Part shown: positions 42,901 through 54,900 of the stretch, piece by piece
How positions within the stretch are numbered: the first letter of the stretch is position 1
Layout of the letters: each line of letters opens with the position of its first letter
Source: Acanthaster planci
Taxonomy: Eukaryota > Echinodermata > Asteroidea > Valvatida > Acanthasteridae
Assembly: GCF_001949145.1 (NCBI RefSeq)
Contig: NW_019091363.1
Coordinates: 2,330,902-2,390,901 of the forward strand
Reading direction: 5' to 3'
Length of the DNA stretch: 60,000 nt
The notes under the pieces: model-generated
What the model was told of the DNA's origin: nothing
The model's database searches: none
Seen by the model: the letters and a program-made list of their open reading frames with translations, nothing else
Program-made: the position numbers and the translations under genes

Positions 42901-45900
42901 GTTAAACACATGGAACATGCTTCCTTGCATACAGCGACCACACGCAAACGCAGCAAAAGTGTTCCCGAAACCAGGCGCGCGAGTAAACAGTAAAGCCTAC
43001 CGACGACCGATGGCGCTGTGTGTGCGTACCGCATCCAGACCTAGGCCGTGTCCGAAACGGGCTTCCAGAGCTACGGCTAGGTCTGTTGTCTGCGCGTCTC
43101 CACGCATTTCCATTGGAGCGAAGACCTAGACCTAGCTCTAGACAAGAGATTCGGATGCAGCCCGATTTACAGAGACACTAGCGACACGAGTGTCTCAATT
43201 GTTGGAACCAAAATGGTGGACTGTACGTCAGTGCACATGGACAATTACAACAACAACAAAACAGCCATTTCAGTTCAAAAGTCTGAATTAAGTTGCCGTA
43301 CTCTCTCTGCATATAGCTCTGACAGCATCATTATCAAGTTCAAAAACCATTTCAGAGGTATCTTCTTATTTTACCATCAAAGTACAACATGTATTTAAAG
43401 CACGACAAAGTTGATATCTATACACAAATTAGGTGAATAAATCTGTCTAAATTTAGCATTCAATATCACTTGCAGTTAAAAAGTCTCAAAGTGGAGAAAT
43501 TTCACGCTGACGAATTAACCACCATTGGTGTTTTTGCCATAACTGAGATGTTCATGTACGTCCTGTGGCAAGAGTAGGTCTATGTGTACTTTATCTATCC
43601 CATAAGATAACTTAGAGCTCAGGTGCCTTTAATGTAACTAAGAGAGCCAATTTCCAAACTGTAAACGTCATGAACTTGTATCCGGAAGCCTCTATTTTTC
43701 ACTAGAGGCAACTGATTTTATACACATATCTTCCAGCGCAAAGCTCTGTGTTCCCGCCTACGTGCGCAAAGTTAATCTCAGGTAAGAAAAGAGCGGGAAA
43801 TTGTTTGTATGGTTTACAAGACAGATTCAATTCAACATTTTGTAGTCTGAAAGAAATTCCAAAAAGTGCAGTACGGTTCATAGTACTTAAGCTCATAACG
43901 ACAACATAAAGAAAGTGGAATTGATCTGCCCATAATGCCCGGTGAATTTCTACACTCCAATACGTGCGTACCACCTTGTTCCAGGGAGCTCGTTGTAGAC
44001 AACTCAAACTGGGTTGGGGGCAAAAAAGGGAAGCGCCCAAAATATCAACCTCACTGCGAAACACAAAAGTGCCATGCCCCCTAGAGGCTAGGCCAATAAG
44101 CCTAACTCGACCTCGGCCATCTTGTTGGCCTGTACACCTAACACTACAGAGCCGGTGTTGGCAACAGTGGTGACATGTTTTCAGCGTTATCATATGCAAT
44201 TTGGACTGCCAATTGTTTACATGTTTGATTAATCTATCGATTAGTTTAAGGTCCACTTGAGGGTAAAGCAGACATGACTAAGTTGCATAGTCGCCCAGTA
44301 CTGCATGCGTCACGCAGTAGTTCATATTGAGAGAATGCTACATTTCACCCGTGAGAAAAGAAAAGATATCCTTACAATACGGTGGTCTTATACAATGTAA
44401 TGCAGTAGTCAGCAAACGCGCACGGGCTATCACAATTTTCAACATACAACTTCAAATCTTTGTCCTAATTCAGTGAGTCAAGTAAAAAGAATTGGCGGTA
44501 TCCGAATTTAGTACAAAAGATTATCACTTATAATAACTGAAGCCAAATTTTGACAATCGTCAGGTTTACAGACGAGAGGTACGATGTTATGGTGTTATGA
44601 TAATATTAAAGTAACTCTCGGGTTTGAATTACGCTCTATCAGTAGGTCACTGAAAGCTTCACCGGTGCAATTAAGGTAGTTGTCATTTTGTGACCTAGTT
44701 CCATCAAAACGTTTCAACGAATGGCGGATCTTGGGTCTCATTTCGAAGGAAGGAGACAAAGCTGTATAGTTGCATAACAACATAGAGTTTTTTCACTTGA
44801 CGTCACTTGACGGCCAAAGGCAGTTCAGGAAATATTCCAAGTCCTCAGCGGCGCATGCATTGTTGAACATGCGTCTTTCTACAGGTAGATTCATGTGCAC
44901 CCGAATGCTGAGAGACTTTGAAGGTGCACTTTTCCGCGAACATCTGTTTAAACTGAACGCTGAAAAACCCTTTTTGCAGTTTTGAGTTTCCGTTCGTGGT
45001 GGTCCGCAGGAAGGGAAATACGGACAAAGTTTCCATGTTCAGGAGAGCAAATGTGTGCATACCACCTCTGCGATGTAAAGGTTAATAGATAGCTATACAC
45101 TGCAAAAACTAGGGTGTTAAATTTAACACCCCCGGTGTTATCAGAAGACTACACCAACACTTTTCACTGGTGTTAAAATTTTGATGTTATTTGGTGTTAC
45201 TTGTAACACCGTCTAATGCACTGTAACACTTACAGGTGTGCAAAGTAACATCATGAGTGTTAAAGTAACACCCTATAGTGTGGTCTTCTGATAACACCCC
45301 CAAAGTGTTGATTTTAACACCCGAGGTCTTACAGTGTAGATCTCGGTGGTCGCCGTATCATTCAGAGAAAGGAAACAAATACCCCACTTATCAGAATTTC
45401 TCGGGCAATAGTTTCAGTGCGTTTTTATGGGTCCAGACTTAGATGAATGTTTCTCCCATAATTACATCCTACCCACTTGGCTTGCGAAAGTGCTCGGTGT
45501 TACGTGAAAGAAAAGTTACATTTTATAGAGGAAGAGAATATGACACACTTCGTTAAATTTATAGGCCTACTAGGGCTCAGGCATGCAGAACCCTTACTGT
45601 GGCATATACGACTCTGTGTAATTAGACATTGTATTGCAGTTCTGAGTTTGTCAAGCAAAAACCTGATTTAACAACCCACTGCAAACTCCCAACGCAAATA
45701 CGATATCTAATCTGACAAGGAAATAAATATTTACAGCCAATCAAGAACCTGGAAAGCACAGAACGATGAAGAATTTGTCGAAAACAAGCTGGGTGGTCTT
45801 TGTTGATTCCACGGGCAAACTGCGAGATGTTTGTCAAAAACCAGGTTAGAATTCGAGACGGGTGGGAACAGTGAATGGAAGGGTACTCCATGGGTCTACC

Positions 45901-48900
45901 GTTTACTTGTGACAAATCAACAGGTGCAGCTTTGAGGACAGAAGATAGAAATTCGAAGTTTCTCATGTAAACATCAATCCCAACTATGGAATGCTCATTC
46001 AAAACAACATTCCTCTAAATGTCCTGGAACCACAAAGACTATTTTCCCCAGTACAACAAATGTGCTAGAACAGGTCGGAACGGTCTTCTTTTCACACGAA
46101 CTTGCTTCTTAAAGGCCGTTTCTCGTTGTTACCTAAACTTTGCTTAGCTGAATAAAGCATCCCTATATATGTACACCAATAAACAGTGGATCAGGGTTCT
46201 TTTTCTATGGTGTCATAACCTCTGCTCCAATAATGTTTACGCTAATTTCCCGGCTCCAGACTATCTCATATCGAGCACCTTACCTGGTTTTCACCCTCAT
46301 GCTCGCTCACGTGACCAAAGCCCATTGCAATGTGGAGGGAGTTGGGTACACACGGTTCCCTAAGGTTCCTCTCAAGATGTCTGTTCTCTCGTAAGTCATA
46401 ACACTTTCTGCCCAATATAATCATCACCCTATTCTCATGTACATGCACAGCGCCATTCCCAATGTCGGTCGATTCCTTTTGTAGCCATCTTTTACTACAT
46501 TCTTGCAGTGAAAGCAGAGATAGTACGGGGGTCACAGATACAATGTCTATTATTTTTACAACAAGCATAGCGCCTGAAGTAAAACTATATGAGTGAACTG
46601 CGGAACTTCAAAGTTGAAAGAGGAGTCCTGATTTGCACGATTACCTTTAGAACTAGTGGAATTTACCAAATGATTTATATTCTGATTATTGTGTTTGAGA
46701 TGACAAGTGTGATTCCTGTTGTATTGTCAACGTGATGGGGTGGTACGGTGAGGCAACAAAAGAAGGTGGAAAATGGAATGTGTCGCAGCAGCAACAAGTT
46801 CCAGGAGATTTAAGACCGCAAACTGAACGTGAATAAAGAAATATGTGAGCCACGAGTTCCCCTGAATTCGTGGCAATTGTTTCAAAGCTACCATTCTTCG
46901 ATTACTTGGTCGTGCTTGGCAGTAATTGAAATGTGAACGAACAGATTCTTAACTGAGCCAGGCAGAGTGTGCAGCTTTTATCTTTGTTGGTCAGTGCAAT
47001 CCCGTTTTCAGGGGATGACCTTATAAAGGAGATCTTTCAAATTCACAAAACAGCTATCGAGTCTGTCCCAGAGGTAAGCAGGAAATGATTTTAAAAGGGT
47101 TACTTCGGATACATAAAGAACAAACGTCCCCCAACTTACCTCCACAGCACGAACGAGTATACGAGGTCCTTACATATGAACAAGTTACATGTACTGCCAT
47201 GTTCAGCAGAAAATCCCACTCATAGTCACAGTCTTCCGGCGAGTTTCAGTTCTGCATTCTTAAACTATGTATCTGGCCATAAATCTGAGAGCATTTTAAG
47301 CAAAGTTGCAGGTACTTTCGTAGCTACCCTTCACAGTAAACCAATTCCATGCAACTCGGGTGCGTCAAAAGGTCTTTGAGCACAAATAAAAAACGTTGGC
47401 ATCAGAGGTGAAGTGTCCTGACCACGCGTTGATCGAACCAAACAACCTACTTAGGGGGTATCAATCAATCAATCAAGTCACGATTAGTGTATTATTTCTT
47501 CTCTACACATCCCAAACTCAAACAGGACCACGCAACGTCAATAACTTTGTCAAGGGAAAACCTGCCGAATCATGCCCAGATTTATTTGCCAACGTACGCA
47601 GATGAGTCCATGAAATCGCAGGCAAGGACTAGGGGTTTAAACAGGTTACGAACGTAAAATACCTACAATGTCCGAATAATTACGAAAATAAAGCACACAT
47701 GCTTGTAATAACGTGGCGTACTATAATGTACGGGACATAAAGTCGAAATAGGGGATGAGCTATTTACGTACGTGACATGAGTCTATGGCCGTGTCCAAAT
47801 GAACCAGCTGTGACTGTGAGTAGTACATGAGTCTATGGGAAGTTCACACAGTCGCTTGCCAGCATCTTCCCTTTCCAGCCATTGAACACTTTCAGCCGTA
47901 AATTAGCTTTGAGACATGACCTCATGCATGAATGAGGTCATCAGACTTTTGCCCAGGTTCAGAGGCATCATCAGCTTCTATGTGCAGTGACAACTAAACT
48001 TTTTTACATCATTAAGCAGACATTGCTGAAGACATAATTTCTGCGCTAACGAACATCAGCTGGGAACCAGTAACAAAAAATACAATACGCACTGTCGACA
48101 TTTTAGCTGGTAGTACGTTTTTGCTGGGCAATTTGTTTTTGGTTGTGCAAATTTCTGCGCTCAGCGGTTCTATGAAATTGTCCTAGTTCCTAACTTGAAG
48201 AGCACTTGAACACACATGTGCGCTTGTAGACATTTGTGTAGTTGACCCCGCCTAATAGGTCATCAAGACAACAGGCTACCATAACGGACCAGGCGATTTC
48301 TGACTTAAAGTCCAGTTAGGAAGCAGACGAACTCAAGGAGCTTGTGTGTCAACATTTCTGCGAATCCCACTCAAAAAAGTACAGAATGTCTGAGACTCCC
48401 ACTTCCAAATGTTTGCCTACAAAATTCTTTGAACAAGTGTTCTGTCATAGTTCAATACAACACTCGTCTAAGACCTTGTCTTCTTGGCCCTCCTGAAGAT
48501 CAAATGAGGAGAGACACCATTTGTCAAGCGCGAATCAGAACAAAACAAAGATCTTTCTTGGGTTCTGTCTGTCCTACAACACCGACGAACCCAGTGGCAA
48601 ACAGTGCAAGTGCCCTGCTGTTGCAGCTACAATTCATCATTTATCCATTCACTTTAGGACACCATGCAGATCGAAGTGAGTTCATCGGAACCAGAGTCAC
48701 GCGAACAGTTCAAAGGTTGGAAGTTCGACCGGGACGGATCTTTTCACCAATAACAGGTGTTGTTCACTGAAAGTCACATTTATGCACATCACTTTCTTTT
48801 TAAACAATCTCAAATTCTAACTAAAAGCTATACCAACTATACCATTTACAGTATTATGTTTCACGCTTGCTTACATACTGTACACAAAAAAATACCAATT

Positions 48901-51900
48901 CCAAAGCTTCAACTAATGTCTAATACACTACATTTGTAATTTCCACTCACCCTTACATTTCAGGTTTGAGGAACATGCACATGAAGGTACATGTATAAAT
49001 CAGCCTTTATAGAGGATGATTTATACATGTACCTTCATGTACATGTTATTGCTAATAGTATTGGCATTTTAGGCAGTGGCGCACTACAGAAGGCATGTGC
49101 CAGTCCAAGCGCGCCCCCCCCCTTCAGTGCCCGTCCACCCAGGTGCCTTCCCCGGTTACAAATCTGAAAATGAACATAAACTACACACGGGCTACTGCTA
49201 GTTCATGTACATACTGAGCCCCAGAAACTATTTTATACCTTCACGCCCCCCCCCGACGTCACACCTCAGTTGCCAACTTGCCAGGTCATCACATCTGTGC
49301 GCAAATATTTAAGACGACTTCTGCATACACAACTCGACATTTCGAAAACATACAACAGCACACATATCTCTATATGGCATATCCATCAGCCAGTCCAATG
49401 TTCCTTGTATAGTGATAGCGTCAACACGCTATACGCTTGCTTTCAACCGTTACATTCACCACCGAGCAAGGGACCCATGCATTAACAAGGCGGTCGCACA
49501 TTTCATTCAGGCGTGGGTGAGCCGTCCATTTGTAAAATTTTTCGTTTGGTGTAACTCAATTTTGAGGTACATTTTTACCAATTCTTTATATACAAAAGCT
49601 AGTCTGGACGTAGAGTTTCACGCTGATAATTACCAATGAATGACGTCAAGGATTGTTAACAAAGCTTGCAAGGAGGCGACGAGGTGAGACCGTCACGGAT
49701 GGAATGAATACATTTTAGGCTGGTGCACGCCACCACACTGCAGTTTCTCCTTAGAAGCAGTTCGGGGACGTGACCAAAATGGCAGCAGATTCAGCAACCA
49801 GACATCAACATTTGGGTGTCCTTACCTTGTAATGGTCTAGTGCATCGATAGCCCTATTGTACCCCTCCGCATTGTACATGCATAAAGCGGAGAGGAGCTC
49901 GAAAACTTGTTTCTTCACGGTGGCATTGTCCGTGTCCAACGCTGCGTGAGAAAAGAACAAAAACGAACAGCGTTAGTTAAGACGTTTGAGCAAACACCGC
50001 TAAATGATCTGATTTCAATCGCAGCGTGTCGGTAACACTCAGCTTTGCGCTACCTCGTTTCATGCATGAAACCTAACCTGACGAGGCTACAGTTTCAATG
50101 GTATTTATATTTGTTTCGTGCGGATTAACCTTCGATACTTGTTCGCACGGTTTTTCCAGTCTTTACAGTTCAAGTTTTGAACCCTGAATATCGTTCACCC
50201 AGTGAATTAAAGACTTTGTAGCACATTGAAGACACTCTTCACCATGGTTGAGTTTATGCTGTAAAATATCGGCAAAAGTTTGACGAGTTGCCGAAAACCC
50301 ATTTGGATAGCTTGGAAAGATTAGATTTACATGAGGCAAGACCTTCAGCTTCGGATACATGCGCCTCTACTTAAAAGCGAAAAGAAGATGAAACTCAAAT
50401 GATGACTAAACAAGACATGAATAAAAAAAACCCAATAAATAACTACATGTAATTCCGAAAAGAATTGTTTACATGATTGTCTGAGTTCAAAGCATTTCTA
50501 ATTCAACGTTAATTGTGTAAATTTTCTAGTGGAAATGAGTGAGAAATGAATTATCTCAACCGAACATGTACCACGTTTTCTCTCATAGTCTACATTCTAT
50601 GCATGTATACAGGTGGTTTGCTTGCTCCAGTTTTCGGTTTTCGTAGACCCAAGTCAAGGAGGCGTCTTCCTGGGAACATTATGGGCCCATCCTCTTGTTT
50701 ACTTTCGCTTTGTCCAGTCTCTCTGCAAACGCCAGTAATGGATGTTACTAGGATTAGAAGGCACCGTTCCTTTTCACGATAAGATTCCCCGGTGCGCCCC
50801 AACAAAACCAAGACAAGGATTAATGGAATATACGGTCTCCGTTGACCTGAACAACCTTGCAAAGGAAAAGTAGGTGGCTTCTTTGAGATGTTAGAAAAGT
50901 GGGGTTGGGAGCTGAGCTGGGATTTCGTTTGGATTATCTTCCCATGGCAGCAGATTTTGAATGCTTCTGTGATCAGCCAGTGAAGCACTGTGGATAAGAA
51001 CATATACTGTATAAGAGACGATTCTACAGAAAAAAAAAGAAAATCATCTTGGGTTTTAGAAGCAAGCGAATACGTGGGATGCACCTGTCACTTTCGATTT
51101 ATCGAGGTAAATCCAGCCTGCATAAAGTCTGAAATTGGGAACACACACATCTAAGATGTTGGAGGAACTATTTTGGCCACAACAACATGGGCTTACATTC
51201 TTCATTCTAACAGAAGTTTTGCGAATCATGAGATAGAAGTGTCATACTTCAAGCCCTATTTGTGGAGGCTTGACAAGCAGTCTCGATTTCCACTTTCTAC
51301 GCCCCCTTGCCGTGTTCTTTTTTCTATTCAATTTCTGTACGTGTACTTTTTTCTCCACTGTCAGTCCAACGAGTCTAATATACGCTGCAGTCTTATCTAA
51401 AGGTGGCCTGCTCTCTGACTCACCATGGATCAGTTTGAGCAGGAATGCTACAATATTTGACTAACTTTGAGCATTGTTTGAAGTTAAACACAGCTCCTAC
51501 GATACGGGTATTTACTTCCAAGTCAAACGTCAACATTGCAGATTTCAATGTGTAGTGAACAGAAGGTAGCACGAGTTACAGGAATGGATAAACATTATCA
51601 TTCACGTAGCCTTATTAGGGATATTGGGCGACGTTAAAGATGATGTGTATACTTAAGCTATAAAGTGGTTAAAATATTGTTCATTACTCGTGTTTTGATA
51701 TTTTATCTCCATCGCGACAACTTGTCCGGCAATAGGCCATGCCATGTAGTGATGAAAACTGCATGTAGATGCAGCAATATAGGCTTACCCAAGAGCGCAA
51801 GAGCTTTTTTAGGGGGAGGGCTATTTAGAGGTACTTTAGTGAAGTATTGGTGATGTATGTTATACAAGGTTAAGATGTCGAATTGCAACAGTAGGGGAAA

Positions 51901-54900
51901 GATAGCCAGTGTTAGTCTTCAGTGATAACAACAAAAAGCATGTCAACAGTCTGAGAGTTGTTTGTGACACTGACTTGAGAGGTGTCTATCTAACCAGCAG
52001 AGGACAGAGAGGCTCTTGGACCTTTTGTCTGCCTCTTAAATGTGGAAGATTTACAAGCGGACGATAATTACCTTTTCCCTTCAATGAGAGGGTTACATGT
52101 TCGGCCAGACAAATATCCTATACAGTCATTAGCCGTCTGTGGGTCAAACGCGACGTGGGGTGGTTACAGGACCTTTTCTTGAGCTCAGGAGGTAAGGTTA
52201 ATGAGGCGATTCCAAGGTATGGGAAATGTTTCCCCGTCTACTTCAACCCTGTCCGACAACCATGGCTATTATTGATGCTTTAATTGGGAATAGAGACGAC
52301 TGCATGAGACTGTATATTACGGAATGAATGCTCGCTGATCAGGATTGTATTCATTTACAATAAACAAAGCCAACTCCAACAATAAAATCTTTCGTTATTT
52401 TTTGTATTTCAAAGTGTTGGATTGTGTTAAACTTGCAGCCTAATATACGTCTTCAGACAGAGACTGCTCTTGGTTTTTTTTACTAAACATAGGGCAAGAG
52501 TGTAAAAATACAATTTACGCAAATAGCATGTTTAAAAGCGAATTTAGCCTTAAGGAAGACGATGCGTAGGTCGTCGTTATGGTCAGGGCAATGATAGCAT
52601 TTTGATTTTATGAGTTGTCATCTGTTCCCATCGTATTAGCAAAGCACAGATAATAGTGGTGTCTTGCCAACTGCACACGCAAACACACACCGCTTCATTC
52701 ACTGCTTGTTTGTTCGCAGGACGGTGTCCGAAAACAACCCACAAAATCTCGGGGCAATTCGCCCATACTCCGGCCATTGAAATATTTGTCTCTCCGTTAT
52801 AAAGCATTTTCTTTCCGTTAGCATACTGCTGTTTACTCTCAGCCCGCATGACTAGGGGCGGATAGGGTGCGGCTTTTGGCGAGGGTGCCGAAACCAGGAA
52901 AGTACCCAGGACCCTATGGACCAACACCCTGGGGAAAGATTGGGGCCCAACCGCTAATTAAAAATTGCGCTCGGAAGTGACTTTCTATACCGAGCACTTA
53001 AGAGGGCTGCCAGTGAGGTACTTTTGCAGGTGTGTTCCCCTCTTGTGATGATTTGCAAGAAACTACCGCGTGCCTCGTACGCCCCCGAGGGTTCAACTTG
53101 GGCGAGCAAAGGCCGTAACTTGAAAGATGTTTGAATGCTGTTTTAGGTGTGAAGTGTGGTCACTTGTGTGGATTCCTGCTTATCGCGTTCTTTACTGATG
53201 ATATGGGTACTACAATAGTTATCTTGCCAGTACCAATAAAAAGGGGTCAGTACATGCACTTGTACACACTGCAAACAGCCAATGATTATCTTCATGAAGA
53301 TTTTGAAAAGACTGCCTAAATACACCAATAGGCCTTTAAGCTGACACGCAACTGAATTTCAAAACCGAAGGGAAAAAAATTCAAAAACTAAACTAGAGTT
53401 CAGCGTGTACCCTTAACAAAAGCACTTTTAATGGAACAGTACCCTTCTCTGTTGTATTAGGTGACCGCCTGCATGAAAACCACCGTGGAGTTTTCCTTGG
53501 CTATCGTGGGCGCCAACTGAAAGACTGTCTTTTACGGCCATATTGAGTGAAAAGCGTGCAGCGCACACCGCAACCCCAATTTTTCTTTATGCGGCAACAG
53601 AGTGGAAATGATCCAAAGGTACATGCATATAACTGACCCTTTCTCTGCGCTCTAATGCCGCAAGATCTGATTTGACACGTATATATATTACAATTCGTTT
53701 CTTTCTTGAGGCAACATGCTTTGCTTGGGACACAATAACAATGTGACATTGATTTTGGCTACGAAAGCGAAGCGCGCCACGGTTGATGTTGCGTTGACTT
53801 CTTATGCCTGGATAACATAGAGATTTCCCTTTTCAAATAGGCAGAGCAGCTGGTCCTAATGACGTGCAGGTCCGGCAACTTTTCTTTTTGTAGAATCAAT
53901 AATTCGCCGTCCTTCGTGGCTGCGATTTTTGAAAAGATTTCAGCCGATTGTAAAGAGGGTTTTGTCCGCACCTCTGAAGGACATGTCGGCCAGAGGCGCC
54001 AAGTAAGAATGGCATGGCCCGTGCTGAAAACAAATCCCAACGTACATGGACGAGTTTGGACCAAATCATCCACTGCTTTCTTGAATGACTTTTCAGTTCG
54101 AAAGCTTTCTACAATAATCCAACTGGGTGCATACTGGAGACGCATAGTGACAAGCAGCAGAGGTGACACAATTTAAACGTTGGAGTTTGCGCATAGACAC
54201 ATGACTGCAGAAAAGAGGAGTAATCCTAGGTCTTGGTAATGAGTTTATTCGAAATAACCAGTTCAACATTTACGGATGATGATTTCCTTTTTGGAAAGAG
54301 ACTTAATGAATAAAGGATGACGCACTGGTCTGGACTATTTGCTCTCCATCCTTGGATTTACAGAGCGTCGAGCCAGGTGCCCTTCGCTTGAATAGGCTGC
54401 AGCAGTGTTGGGGATTAGGATTTATGGTGCATATGTACAGTTTGAAGCTTGTGGCTGGGCAAATTTCATCGGATAACACTGTTACCATCGAGGTGGCGGA
54501 TAACACTGTTACCATCGAGGTGGCAGATTCCTGTTTCGCAAAAAGCGGTACAAAAAGATTCCCCGTCCTCCGATTAGGCCTAAAGGCACTTGTCCTCTTC
54601 TCACCGTGCAATGATTACAGTTGATGCGAAATAAGAGAGAAATGGGGGCTAGTTCAGTACTGGAACGAGAAGGCAAGGTATTCTAACTTTCTAACTCGAA
54701 GCCCTGTAAAAGTGTCTCCTTCCATCTTGGGTCAGAGGTCAACCCTTGATGGAAGTAAACAACGTAGTGAAAAATATCATTTAGACCTGGCACTTGGTCC
54801 AAAAATGTAGTTTCACAAGTCATTACAAACTCAAATTATCCACACGACTGCAAGGACATTTCATGATTTAGGAACTTGTACATGTAGGCTACTTCGTAAT

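Larger units (their letters stand above)
25464..49825 (-). other. INF2 intron 2
   Basis: A 24.4-kb intron, the longest here. It contains two well-defined MITEs (30680-31061 and 45098-45336), a 119-bp element (43044-43162) and a related fragment (47787). A 180-bp diverged tandem duplication (39371-39623), two hairpins (34674-34709 and 48972-49047) and short simple repeats (ACAT near 37947, TCAA near 47459) are also present. No nested gene was recognised in the many short open frames. Confidence 0.8.

Noticed and set aside
53759-54176. Overlapping opposite-strand frames of 105 and 136 codons
   Set aside because: Neither has a recognisable domain and the gene's junctions skip the region.
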